Source of the DNA: JAJPXI01 sp045595705
GTDB taxonomy: Bacteria; Bacillota; Clostridia; Oscillospirales; Oscillospiraceae
Length of the DNA: 37,120 nucleotides
Assembly (NCBI GenBank): GCA_045595705.1
Contig: JAZOBA010000019.1
Span: forward strand, 1 to 37,120
Direction of reading: 5' to 3'
How positions within the stretch are numbered: the first letter of the stretch is position 1; each line of letters starts with the position of its first letter. Positions 16,878-24,863 of this stretch are shown here, piece after piece. Below the pieces are notes generated by a model that ran no database searches, was not told where the DNA came from, and was given only the letters and a program-made list of their open reading frames with translations. The translations under genes were made by a program, and so were the position numbers.

Positions 16878-17585
16878 TCAACCCTTGAGCCAGTCGATGA
16901 CGGCCTGAGCCGTCTTTTCCGGCAGGTCTGCCATCTGATGATGGGGCGGAATCTGATAAAGGGTATGCGCATTGCATCCCGTGATGTGGCGCACTCCGTT
17001 CAGACCGGGAACGGCATCAAAAAAGCTTTCGGGACAGGCCGAAGAAACCTCCACCAGAGGGAACCCCATGTCAGGATCCCAAAGGCCCAGGTTGGACAAA
17101 ACCGAGAAAGAGTCGGCATCCAGATGGGCGGGAAACACCACGCCGCCGTACTGATCCACCAGAGAAACGATCTCATAGGCGCCGATGTCACAGGAACCCA
17201 CCAGGAAGGCAGAATCGCTGCCCACCACCTGACCGTTTGCGTCCACAAGCAGCTGAGAACCAAACACGTCGGGATCGTTTTCCAGATCGGGCAATTTGGC
17301 GCGAACCACCTTTTCGAAGGCAAAGGCCTGCTCCAGCGAGGGAAACAGACAGATCACGTGGGCATCCTCACGCAGGCAAAGCTCCATGCCGGGAACGGCC
17401 AGCAGGCCCTTTTCCTCGGCGGCAGTCTGAAATGCCGCAGAGTTGCCACAGGAGTTGTAGTCGGTCAGAGCCACAATGTCATACCCGGTCAGCGCACACA
17501 TGTCAATAATGTTGCCGGGTGTCATTTCGTCTGCGCCGTAGGGAGAAAGGCAGCTATGTATGTGCAGATCAAACGAATAGTTCAT
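16878..17585 (-). CDS. PHP-domain phosphoesterase-like protein, last gene of hydrogenase operon
   Basis: A 235-residue protein with PHP (polymerase and histidinol phosphatase) metal-binding motifs: DLHIHSCLSPYG at residues 6-17 (His 7, His 9), IVALTDYNS near 37-45, PGMELC near 65-70 and PAHLDADSF near 152-160. PHP proteins are metal-dependent phosphoesterases. Close relatives are known beside hydrogenase genes in anaerobic clostridia, often with a DRTGG protein as here, but with no settled function. It starts 15 bases after the DRTGG gene stop. A role in signalling or control of electron flow is an inference. Confidence 0.87.
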   Translation of the reverse strand: MNYSFDLHIHSCLSPYGADEMTPGNIIDMCALTGYDIVALTDYNSCGNSAAFQTAAEEKGLLAVPGMELCLREDAHVICLFPSLEQAFAFEKVVRAKLPDLENDPDVFGSQLLVDANGQVVGSDSAFLVGSCDIGAYEIVSLVDQYGGVVFPAHLDADSFSVLSNLGLWDPDMGFPLVEVSSACPESFFDAVPGLNGVRHITGCNAHTLYQIPPHHQMADLPEKTAQAVIDWLKG

Positions 17586-17600
17586 TCAAACACATCCTTC

Positions 17601-17948
17601 TTACTGATAGTTTCCCTGCAGACCATTCATATACAGTTTGCCGCAGGAGGGATACATGGGCAGCTCGGTGGTCATGACCACAATGTCGCGTGCCTCAGCC
17701 AGAGCCAGCATGGCGGCGTCGGGGCGCTTTCCGCGCACAAAGATAATGCACTTCATCTCCATCATGTCAGCGGTGCGGATCACCTGAGGGTTGACCAGAC
17801 CGGTCAGCAGAACGGCCTGATTCTTCACATAAGCCAGAACATCACTCATAAAGTCACTGCCGCAGGCAGACAGCGCCTCAATATCCAGCTTGTCCTCGCC
17901 GCAGAGCACCTCGGCGTTCAGGATGTCACGAATTTCCTTCAAATACAT
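17601..17948 (-). CDS. DRTGG-domain protein
   Basis: A 115-residue protein resembling the stand-alone DRTGG domain. It starts MYLKEIRDILNAEVLCG and continues with VLLTGLVNPQVIRTADMMEMKCIIFVRGKRPD, which matches the family pattern of a small alpha/beta ligand-binding domain. Such proteins recur next to hydrogenase and NuoE/NuoF-like genes in clostridia. The ligand is unknown. GGAGGG lies 6 bases before ATG 17948. The 67-base gap upstream holds a weak promoter-like TTGACG, so this gene and the PHP gene might also be made separately from the hydrogenase. Confidence 0.75.
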   Translation of the reverse strand: MYLKEIRDILNAEVLCGEDKLDIEALSACGSDFMSDVLAYVKNQAVLLTGLVNPQVIRTADMMEMKCIIFVRGKRPDAAMLALAEARDIVVMTTELPMYPSCGKLYMNGLQGNYQ

Positions 17949-18015
17949 AGTAAACCCTCCAATTGTTTATTCTTTTCATAACAACATTACTGCATGAAAT
18001 TGCCTTCGTCAACCA

Positions 18016-18396
18016 TTACAGACCGTTTTTCTCCCGCAGTTCGTTCAGCGGAGTAACAAGAATCTGTCCCTTGCCGTCCAGCAGATTGTCGGGAAGGAAC
18101 AGGCGCTGCTCGCAGTTCAGTCCTTCAAAGGAGATGGGCAGCAGTTCGTTGATCTCACGCTCGGGCCATGCGGCCGCCTGATCGTAAATACCGGCAATGG
18201 ACGGCAGCACCGATTCGCCGCGCACCTCATAGCTGAGCAGATTGGCTCCGTCATCATAATCGTAGGTAACGACCGGGGTGCCGTCCTGTTCCAGATAGCC
18301 GTGGATCATAACCAGCAGACGGCCCTCACTGCGCATACGCTCCGCCGTTTCCAGCACCTGATCTTTGGTAATCATAATTTTCTCATTTTTTTGCAT
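18016..18396 (-). CDS. mbhK: NuoC/EchD/MbhK-like subunit of group 4 [NiFe] hydrogenase
   Basis: A 126-residue protein. The diagnostic stretch AGIYDQAAAWPEREINELL followed by FEGLNCEQRLFLPDNL matches the 30-kDa subunit family of complex I (NuoC) and the short EchD/MbhK hydrogenase subunits. It would sit beside the large subunit in the peripheral arm on the cytoplasmic side. ATG 18396 follows AAGGCGGT; an internal ATG seven codons in has no clear site. It is separated from the other structural genes by hypF, hypC, hypD and hypE, which is an unusual position. Confidence 0.82.
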   Translation of the reverse strand: MQKNEKIMITKDQVLETAERMRSEGRLLVMIHGYLEQDGTPVVTYDYDDGANLLSYEVRGESVLPSIAGIYDQAAAWPEREINELLPISFEGLNCEQRLFLPDNLLDGKGQILVTPLNELREKNGL

Positions 18397-18408
18397 ACCA
18401 ACACCGCC

Positions 18409-19410
18409 TTAGCAAATTCTGGGCAATTGCGCGCCCGAAAGTTTGGACAGGATGCGAGATCCTCCCAAAAGAGTTTTCAAAACCACATGACCGGGGTGCG
18501 TATCGGTCACGGTTCCAATGATTGTCGCCTGCTCTCCGCCGGGACACCGGTGCAGAGCATTCAGCACATCCTGCACCTTGTCCGGCGCGACAACAGCAAG
18601 CAGTTTTCCTTCGTTTGCGATATAAAGAGGATCCAATCCCAGCATATCGCAGGCCGAGCGAACACAATCACGAACCGGAAGGGAGTCCTCGTCCAGCTCA
18701 ACGGAACAGTCTCCCCCGTTGACAAATTCGTTGAGGGTGGTAGCCACACCGCCCCGGGTGGGATCACGCAGGACGCGTACACCGCCGCACCCCAGCGCAG
18801 CAGCCGCCAAACGGTGCAGAGGCATACAGTCGGAAACCAACTCGGTTCCCTCCAGCAATCCGCTGCGTGCCAGCATAACCGCGGTGCCGTGGTCTCCCAT
18901 GCTGCCGCTGAGGATCACCTTGTCCCCCGCCCGGATATTCGTGGGAGAAAGTCCGGGATGGGCGAGCTGTCCGATGCCCGAGGTGTTGATATAAATACCG
19001 TGTCCATGACCCCGCTCCACCACCTTGGTGTCACCGGTGACAATGGAAACGCCGCAGTCACGGGCGGTTTGCGCAATGGATTGAATGATGCGGCGCAAAT
19101 CCGCAAAAGGAAATCCTTCTTCGATGATAAAGGACAGACTCAGATATCGGGGAATGCCGCCGCACATGGCCAGATCGTTGACCGTGCCGCACACCGAAAG
19201 TGTTCCGATATCGCCCCCGGGGAAAAAAATCGGATCCACCACAAAACTGTCGGTGGAGAACACCAGCGAACCGGGCAGGTCCAGCGTGGCACCGTCTCCC
19301 AGCTGGGCGAGGGCATCGTTCCGAAAGGCCGGAAGCAGCAGTTCTTCAATCAGCTGGGCTGTTCGCCAACCGCCGCTGCCGTAGTCCAGTGTAACAATCT
19401 CTTGATTCAT
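18409..19410 (-). CDS. hypE: Hydrogenase maturation protein HypE
   Basis: A 333-residue protein of the AIR-synthase-related fold. LDYGSGG near the start, FSTDSFVVDPIFFPGGDIG, VCGTVNDLAMCGG and VTGDTKVVERG are family signatures. It ends in PRIC, the C-terminal Cys that HypF carbamoylates and that is dehydrated to the thiocyanate supplying the CN ligands of the active-site iron. The ATG at 19410 overlaps the hypD stop as ATGA; GGGAGG is 7 bases upstream. A longer in-frame extension lies inside hypD and is rejected. Confidence 0.97.
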   Translation of the reverse strand: MNQEIVTLDYGSGGWRTAQLIEELLLPAFRNDALAQLGDGATLDLPGSLVFSTDSFVVDPIFFPGGDIGTLSVCGTVNDLAMCGGIPRYLSLSFIIEEGFPFADLRRIIQSIAQTARDCGVSIVTGDTKVVERGHGHGIYINTSGIGQLAHPGLSPTNIRAGDKVILSGSMGDHGTAVMLARSGLLEGTELVSDCMPLHRLAAAALGCGGVRVLRDPTRGGVATTLNEFVNGGDCSVELDEDSLPVRDCVRSACDMLGLDPLYIANEGKLLAVVAPDKVQDVLNALHRCPGGEQATIIGTVTDTHPGHVVLKTLLGGSRILSKLSGAQLPRIC

Positions 19411-20507
19411 AGGGACCTCCCATAGTGGTAGGCCGCGGCGCAAGCGCCCTCGCCGGACACCATACACGGGCCAACCGGATCTTCGGGGGTGCAAGCCGCG
19501 CCAAACAGCAGGCACTGACGGGGGTGGATGCGGCCGCAGATCACATCACCGCAGCGACAGGCGGAAACGGATTCCTCCCCCACCGGACAAAGTGAAAACT
19601 TTTTTGCCGCATCATAGTCGCCGTATTCTTCCCGCAGGCACAAACCGCTGTCCGGGATGGAGCCAAGCCCGCGCCACAGGGCATCGGAACGCTCCAGCAC
19701 CTGCTCCATGATTGTCTGGGCGGCTCTGTTGCCCTGAGCAGACACGGCACGGGTATATTCATTCTCTATCTTAGGTGAAGATGCTTTGATTTGACGCAAA
19801 AGCATGGCAATGGCGGCCAACAGGTCGCCGTTTTCAAAGCCGGCAACCACACCGGGCAGTCCGTACTTTTCCGCAAGGAACCGGAAGGCATCGGCGCCCA
19901 GAACGGTGGCCACATGGCCGGGGCACAAAAAGCCATCGATCTTCCCATCCTCCTGCGCCACAAGGGCATGCAGGGCAGGTGTGGTGCGTTTGAGCATGGA
20001 CAGAACCGAAAAATTGGTCCGTTCCTGTTTTTTTGCCTCCAGCACGGTCAACGCGGTTCCCGGCGCGGTGGTTTCAAATCCAACTCCGAGAAAGACGACC
20101 TGCCGATCGGGCTCAGCCTCCGCAATGGCCAGCGCGTCCATAGGGGAATACACCACACGGACATCGGCGCCCAGCGCCTTGCGCCGATGCAGATTGTCGC
20201 CGCGGACCGAGCCGGGCACCCGCATCAGATCGCCATAGGTGGCCAATGTAACCTCAGGAAGGGAGGATAAGTGCAGAAACTGATCGATTTCCGTGGCGGG
20301 CGTGACGCAAACCGGGCACCCCGGTCCGGAAATCAATTCGATGTTTTCCGGCAAAATCTGCCGCAGACCGCTCTTGGCAATGGCCATGGTATGGGTGCCG
20401 CAAACCTCCATAATGCGCACGTGGGGCAGCTGCGCGGCAACCGACCGGATCTGCTCCACAAGGCGCTTGGCATGCTCCGGGCGGCGGAACTCACCTTCAT
20501 AGAGCAT
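19407..20507 (-). CDS. hypD: Hydrogenase maturation protein HypD
   Basis: A 366-residue iron-sulfur scaffold for assembly of the Fe(CN)2CO unit. Key motifs are MEVCGTHTMAIAKSGL, SGPGCPVCVTP, FLCPGHVATVLG and the C-terminal cysteines of the [4Fe-4S] site (for example CRCGDVICG and ACTPEDPVGPCMVSGEG). It overlaps hypC by 11 bases at its start and hypE by 4 bases at its end. It acts with HypC and HypE in the cytoplasm. Length is normal. Confidence 0.97.
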   Translation of the reverse strand: MLYEGEFRRPEHAKRLVEQIRSVAAQLPHVRIMEVCGTHTMAIAKSGLRQILPENIELISGPGCPVCVTPATEIDQFLHLSSLPEVTLATYGDLMRVPGSVRGDNLHRRKALGADVRVVYSPMDALAIAEAEPDRQVVFLGVGFETTAPGTALTVLEAKKQERTNFSVLSMLKRTTPALHALVAQEDGKIDGFLCPGHVATVLGADAFRFLAEKYGLPGVVAGFENGDLLAAIAMLLRQIKASSPKIENEYTRAVSAQGNRAAQTIMEQVLERSDALWRGLGSIPDSGLCLREEYGDYDAAKKFSLCPVGEESVSACRCGDVICGRIHPRQCLLFGAACTPEDPVGPCMVSGEGACAAAYHYGRSL

Positions 20508-20715
20508 CGGCGACCTCCTGAATGGCGCGAAGATTCTCCTCGGCCTGTTCCCGGCTCATGCGTTCAATGGCAAACCCGGCATGGGCGATGACATAGTCAC
20601 CCACCTTGGGCTGGCGGATAAAATCGATGCGAACGGTACGGCGCATGCCGTTTGCTTCGGCGACCGCTTCGCTTCCGTTGATCTCAACCAGCCGCAGAGG
20701 AATGGCAAGGCACAT
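20497..20715 (-). CDS. hypC: Hydrogenase maturation chaperone HypC
   Basis: A 72-residue protein starting MCLAIPLRLVEI, where Cys 2 is the residue that binds the iron-ligand precursor. The strand pattern VGDYVIAHAGFAIERMS is also typical. It carries the iron unit between HypD and the hydrogenase large subunit. It starts one base after the hypF stop (TGATATG) and overlaps hypD by 11 bases. Confidence 0.96.
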   Translation of the reverse strand: MCLAIPLRLVEINGSEAVAEANGMRRTVRIDFIRQPKVGDYVIAHAGFAIERMSREQAEENLRAIQEVADAL

Positions 20716-20716
20716 A

Positions 20717-22960
20717 TCAATTCACATCCTTTCTTCGTACATGGGCAATCATCAGCTGTCCCAGAGCAATGCCCTCGTCGTTGGTGGATACTCTGGAGTG
20801 ATGGTATGGCTGGAATCCGGCGCCGGTCAATGCGTCCAGCAACCGGGGCAACAAGTACATATTCTGAAACACCCCGCCCGAGAGCACCACCCGGCGCAAA
20901 CCGGTCTGTCGATTCGCGGCACGGCATTGCTCCACACCGACGGCCACAAGGGTGTTCATAAATACTCCGGCCAGTTCGGCGCGGTCCCCTCCCCCGTTGA
21001 TTTGCTCCACAAGGGCAGCGACCATGGGGCGGGTGTCAAAGCGCACAAGACCGTTTTCTTGGTAGAATTCAACCGGAAGTGTTTTATCGGTTTCCCGGGC
21101 CATGGCTTCCAACAGGATGGCCCCCTGCCCTTCATAGGTGACCCGACTGCGGCCGCTGAGCAGAGCGTACACGCCGTCAAAGAGCCGCCCCATGCCGGAA
21201 GAGCGAGGGCAATTCAGACCGGCATCCAACTGCCGGGTGATAAAATCAGCATTCTTACAACGCGATTGACTTACAAGCCCGCAATCCCACAAAAGCGCGT
21301 GGGCGGTGCGGTCGATCTCGTGGGTGCACAGGTCACCGCCGGGCAGCGCCACCGGCCGCAAAGACGCGACCCGGGTATATCCCGATGCATCTCCGATCAA
21401 ACATTCACCGCCCCAGACGGTTCCGTCATCACCGTAGCCTGTGCCGTCCCAGATCAGACCGATGCAGGGGTCGGTCAGGCCGTTGTCCGCCATGCAGGAA
21501 ACCATATGGCTGTGGTGGTGCTGGGCAAGGATCAGGGACAGGTTCTGCTCCTTGGCACGTGCCTTGGCGTAAGCAGAAGACAGGTAATCCGGATGAGCGT
21601 CGCAGACAACGGTCGCAGGCGCGATACCAAACAGACGCTCAAAGTGGTCAATTTGTGTTTCGTAATGCTCCAGCGTCTCGGCGTTTTTCAAGTCACCGAT
21701 ATGCTGACTGAGGAAAGCATCGCTGCCGCGGGAAAGGCAAAAGGACGCCTTCTGCTCGGCTCCGCAGGCCAGAATGGCCGGCATCTTCTCGCCGAGAGAA
21801 ATGGGTTCCGGTGCATAGCCGCGGCTGCGGCGCAGGGGGTATTCCACTCCACGAAACACCCGGGTCAGCGAGTCGTCGCAGCGGGTGACAATGTCGCGGT
21901 TGTGGAGCAGAAACCCATCCGCCACCCCTCGCAGGGCGGAAAGAGCCTCCTCATTGTCAAGGATGGCGGGCAGGTCGGACAGGTTGGCGCTGGTCATGAC
22001 CAGCAGCGGAAACTCCTCCATGAGAAGTTCGTGCAAGGGGGTGTACGGGAGCATCAGTCCCAGTTCGCGGTTGTCGCTGAGGCCCTCCGGTGCGGAGGGT
22101 TTTTTCTTCAGCAGGACAATGGGCCGCCGATGGCTTGTCAGCAAAGCGGCCTCTTCCTCCGAGACATGACACACACTGCGGGCGGCCTCTAAATTGGCGC
22201 ACATCAGCGCGAAGGGCTTTTCGTCCCGATGCTTGCGCCGGCGCAGAAGGGATACCGTCTCGGGCGTGGGAATACAGGCCAGATGGAAGGCGCCAAGGCC
22301 CTTGACGGCCACGATTTCTCCCCGCCGCAGCGCCTGCTTTGCCAATTCCAACGCATCAGCGTCAATCTCCTCCCCCGCTTGGCCGCGCCACATCAGGGCA
22401 GGGCCGCAACGGGCGCAGCAATCGGGCTGAGCGTGGTAGCGCCGGTTGGTAATGTCATGATATTCCTCCCGGCAGTCGGGGCACATGGGGAAAGCCGCCA
22501 TGGAGGTGCGCTCCCGGTCATAGGGTACATCACGGATGATGGTAAACCGGGGGCCGCAGTTGGTGCAGTTCAGAAAGGGATAGCGGTAACGGCGGTCCTT
22601 GGGGTCGTGCAGTTCCCGCAGGCATTCCGGACAGATTCCCACATCGGGACTGACCAGAACTTCCCGCTGCGAGGGGTGGGCACTGGGGATGATCCGAAAG
22701 GAAGTTTCTCCCAGACAGGCGCTCAGCGGCGTCCATTTGACGTCACGGATCCGTGCCAGAGGGGGCGCTTCCGACTGCAGCGCTTGCAGGAAGGCCTCCA
22801 GATCTTCGCTGCGACCCTCCAATTCCAGTTCCACTCCACTGCCCGTATTGCGGGCCCAGCCGGACAGCTTAAACCGCTCGGTCAGTCGGTGCAGAAAAGG
22901 GCGAAAGCCCACACCCTGCACAATACCGCGAATTTCTGCGCGGATACGGCGGTCATTCAT
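20717..22960 (-). CDS. hypF: Carbamoyltransferase HypF
   Basis: A 747-residue, full-length HypF. Domains in order: acylphosphatase-like (GIVQGVGFRPFLHRL, residues ~12-26), two zinc-finger units (CPECLREL with CTNCG, CPDCREEY with CARCG, ~108-185), a YrdC-like domain (VAVKGLGAFHLAC onward), and a Kae1/TobZ-like domain (AQHHHSHMVSCMADNG, IGLIWDGTGYGDDGTVWGGE). It makes carbamoyl-AMP from carbamoyl phosphate and ATP and transfers the carbamoyl group to HypE. The start MNDRRIRAEI at 22960 overlaps the ferredoxin gene by 8 bases. A longer frame inside that gene is rejected because it lacks a conserved sequence. Confidence 0.96.
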   Translation of the reverse strand: MNDRRIRAEIRGIVQGVGFRPFLHRLTERFKLSGWARNTGSGVELELEGRSEDLEAFLQALQSEAPPLARIRDVKWTPLSACLGETSFRIIPSAHPSQREVLVSPDVGICPECLRELHDPKDRRYRYPFLNCTNCGPRFTIIRDVPYDRERTSMAAFPMCPDCREEYHDITNRRYHAQPDCCARCGPALMWRGQAGEEIDADALELAKQALRRGEIVAVKGLGAFHLACIPTPETVSLLRRRKHRDEKPFALMCANLEAARSVCHVSEEEAALLTSHRRPIVLLKKKPSAPEGLSDNRELGLMLPYTPLHELLMEEFPLLVMTSANLSDLPAILDNEEALSALRGVADGFLLHNRDIVTRCDDSLTRVFRGVEYPLRRSRGYAPEPISLGEKMPAILACGAEQKASFCLSRGSDAFLSQHIGDLKNAETLEHYETQIDHFERLFGIAPATVVCDAHPDYLSSAYAKARAKEQNLSLILAQHHHSHMVSCMADNGLTDPCIGLIWDGTGYGDDGTVWGGECLIGDASGYTRVASLRPVALPGGDLCTHEIDRTAHALLWDCGLVSQSRCKNADFITRQLDAGLNCPRSSGMGRLFDGVYALLSGRSRVTYEGQGAILLEAMARETDKTLPVEFYQENGLVRFDTRPMVAALVEQINGGGDRAELAGVFMNTLVAVGVEQCRAANRQTGLRRVVLSGGVFQNMYLLPRLLDALTGAGFQPYHHSRVSTNDEGIALGQLMIAHVRRKDVN

Positions 22961-23426
22961 GCTCCGCAGCGGCGGCAGCAGCCGCTTTGGCCGCCTTGGC
23001 GGCCTCTGCCTTGGCCTTGAATTCGGCAATCTGCTCGGGGGTCATCTTGGGCGGCGGCGCCTTCTTGACAAAGGTGCCGGAAACGATGAAGTCACCGGGC
23101 TGGGTCCCCACCAGCATATAGTCGTCGGTCAGCTCGATGGCATTGCGGGAGCAGAAATCGGCGCACAGGGAACAGAAGGTGCAGCTGGACTGGTCAAAGG
23201 ACAGGGTGATCCGCTGATCGCCGTTCTCCAGTGCTTCGATGGTGCGGGTCATGCACTGGGGTGCGCACACACGCATGCACAATCCGCAGTTGACACACAG
23301 TTCGGGTTTATAGACGATGCGTCCGCGGTACCCTTCGGCGGCCTTGGGCGGCTCGCCCTTGGGAAAGGACTCGGTTGCCGGGCGGCGGAACAGATTGCAG
23401 AATGCCTGTTTCAGATAGGGCAGCAT
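22953..23426 (-). CDS. mbhN: 2[4Fe-4S] ferredoxin-like subunit (NuoI/EchF/MbhN type)
   Basis: A 157-residue protein with two ferredoxin motifs: Cys 44, 47, 50, 54 (CVNCGLCMRVC) and Cys 82, 85, 88, 92 (CTFCSLCADFC). These are the clusters that take electrons from reduced ferredoxin towards the active site. A hydrophobic start (MLPYLKQAFCNLF) fits attachment to the membrane arm. The last ~37 residues are a Lys/Ala-rich tail ending in a run of seven or more Ala, which is not part of the core family. It overlaps the NuoB-like gene as TAATG and hypF by 8 bases. Confidence 0.92.
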   Translation of the reverse strand: MLPYLKQAFCNLFRRPATESFPKGEPPKAAEGYRGRIVYKPELCVNCGLCMRVCAPQCMTRTIEALENGDQRITLSFDQSSCTFCSLCADFCSRNAIELTDDYMLVGTQPGDFIVSGTFVKKAPPPKMTPEQIAEFKAKAEAAKAAKAAAAAAAEHE

Positions 23427-23872
23427 TATTTGTGCATCTCCTTCCGCTTTTCAGCAAGAATTTCGGCGGCTTTTGCCAGCGCGGCCACAATCGCCTCCGG
23501 CTTTGGGGTGCAGCCGCCCACCGAAACATCCACATGAGTCCACTTGTCCAGCGGACCGTCAATGGCGTAGCTTCCTTTGAACACGTTTCCGGAACGGGGG
23601 CAGGAGCCCAGGCTGACCACCACATGGGGCTCAGGCACCTGAGCGAGGGTGCGCACCAGTCGGTCCCGGGTCTGCAGGGTAATGGGTCCGGACACCACCA
23701 CGATATCGGCCTGACGGGGGGTTCCGGTCAGACGGAATCCCAGCCGCTCGGCATCGTAGCGGGGCGTCAGCACGCTGACCAGCTCGATGTCGCAGCCGTT
23801 GCAGGAGCCGGCGTTGATATGGAAGATCCACGGACTTTTTTCCATGCTCTTGTCGATCATTTTCTGAAACAT
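23426..23872 (-). CDS. mbhJ: [NiFe] hydrogenase small subunit (NuoB/EchC/MbhJ type)
   Basis: A 148-residue protein with the four ligands of the proximal [4Fe-4S] cluster: Cys 24 and 27 (GSCNGCDIE), Cys 91 (LGSCPRSGNVF) and Cys 121 (VGGCTPKPEAI). The single-cluster form is typical of group 4 hydrogenases and complex I NuoB. It passes electrons to the nickel-iron site in the large subunit. AAGGAGG is 8 bases before ATG 23872. The gene lies 13 bases after the NuoH-like gene stop. Confidence 0.94.
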   Translation of the reverse strand: MFQKMIDKSMEKSPWIFHINAGSCNGCDIELVSVLTPRYDAERLGFRLTGTPRQADIVVVSGPITLQTRDRLVRTLAQVPEPHVVVSLGSCPRSGNVFKGSYAIDGPLDKWTHVDVSVGGCTPKPEAIVAALAKAAEILAEKRKEMHK

Positions 23873-23885
23873 CCGAGTTTCCTCC

Positions 23886-24845
23886 TTACAGGCCCAACCA
23901 GACCAGAATCAGACTGACGGCAGCCAGCGCGGCCACCACAGTCCAGTAGAACTTAAATACCTGCTCCACCTTGAAGCGGGCGCAGACCGCGTGGGGAACG
24001 GTAATGGTGATAAAGGTAACCACCAGACAGAGCAGGGCGACGATCACAATGTCCAGCACCATAATGCCGGTGGACAGTCCGCCCAGGAACAGGGCGCAGA
24101 ACAGCGCGGTCATCAGGTACACCTTGACGCAGGTACTCAGGCGGAACAGGCCCAGCGGAGGACCGCTGTATTCGGCCAGAGTGCCTTCGCAGATCTCGGT
24201 TTCGGCCTCGGCCACGTCAAAGGGGTGCATACCGATCTCGCAGGGAATGACAAACAGCATGGCCAGCGCGGCGGGAATCATGCTCCATTTGAACAGAAGG
24301 GGTCCGTTGGCGGCCTGCCAGTTCATAATAGCAGTCAGAGAGAAGGTGCAGCCAAACAGACTTTCACCTCCGACCACACGGCCGACAGCCAGCATGACCA
24401 GTACGAAGGGCAGCTCATAGGAAATCATAGCCACCATCTCGCGGCTAAGACCCACCCCGGCAAAGGGGGATCCCGATGCGGCGGCGCCCACCATCATGGC
24501 TACGCTGGCGAGGGTCAGCAGATAGAGGATCACCACCAGATCGGCGCCGGTGGAAAAGGCGGTGTAGTTCATAACAGGGATAAAAAGCGCGGCAGAAATC
24601 AGCGCGGCAAACCCCACCACGGGCGCAGAAAGAAAGATCTGGCGCTTGGCATGACGGGGAATAATGGTCTCTTTTCCGCAGCACTTGAGGAAATCATACC
24701 AGGGCTGCAGCACCGGCGGGCCCACGCGGTTCTGCATGCGGGCAACCAGTTTGCGGCTGATACCGCTGAGCAGCACTCCCAGAACAACGCAGAACAGCAG
24801 TCCGGGGAACACCAGTACATGGAAGGCGACAGTCAGAACATTCAT
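23886..24845 (-). CDS. mbhM: NuoH/EchB/MbhM-like membrane subunit
   Basis: A 319-residue protein with about eight hydrophobic helices. The motif RMQNRVGPPVLQPWYDFLK and the acidic loop HPFDVAEAETEICEGTLAEYSG are hallmarks of NuoH and its hydrogenase homologues, which anchor the peripheral arm and start the ion path. It is followed by the NuoB-like gene. The ribosome site (GGGGG) is weak, suggesting coupling to upstream translation. Confidence 0.94.
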   Translation of the reverse strand: MNVLTVAFHVLVFPGLLFCVVLGVLLSGISRKLVARMQNRVGPPVLQPWYDFLKCCGKETIIPRHAKRQIFLSAPVVGFAALISAALFIPVMNYTAFSTGADLVVILYLLTLASVAMMVGAAASGSPFAGVGLSREMVAMISYELPFVLVMLAVGRVVGGESLFGCTFSLTAIMNWQAANGPLLFKWSMIPAALAMLFVIPCEIGMHPFDVAEAETEICEGTLAEYSGPPLGLFRLSTCVKVYLMTALFCALFLGGLSTGIMVLDIVIVALLCLVVTFITITVPHAVCARFKVEQVFKFYWTVVAALAAVSLILVWLGL

Positions 24846-24863
24846 TATACTTAGCCGCCCCCT

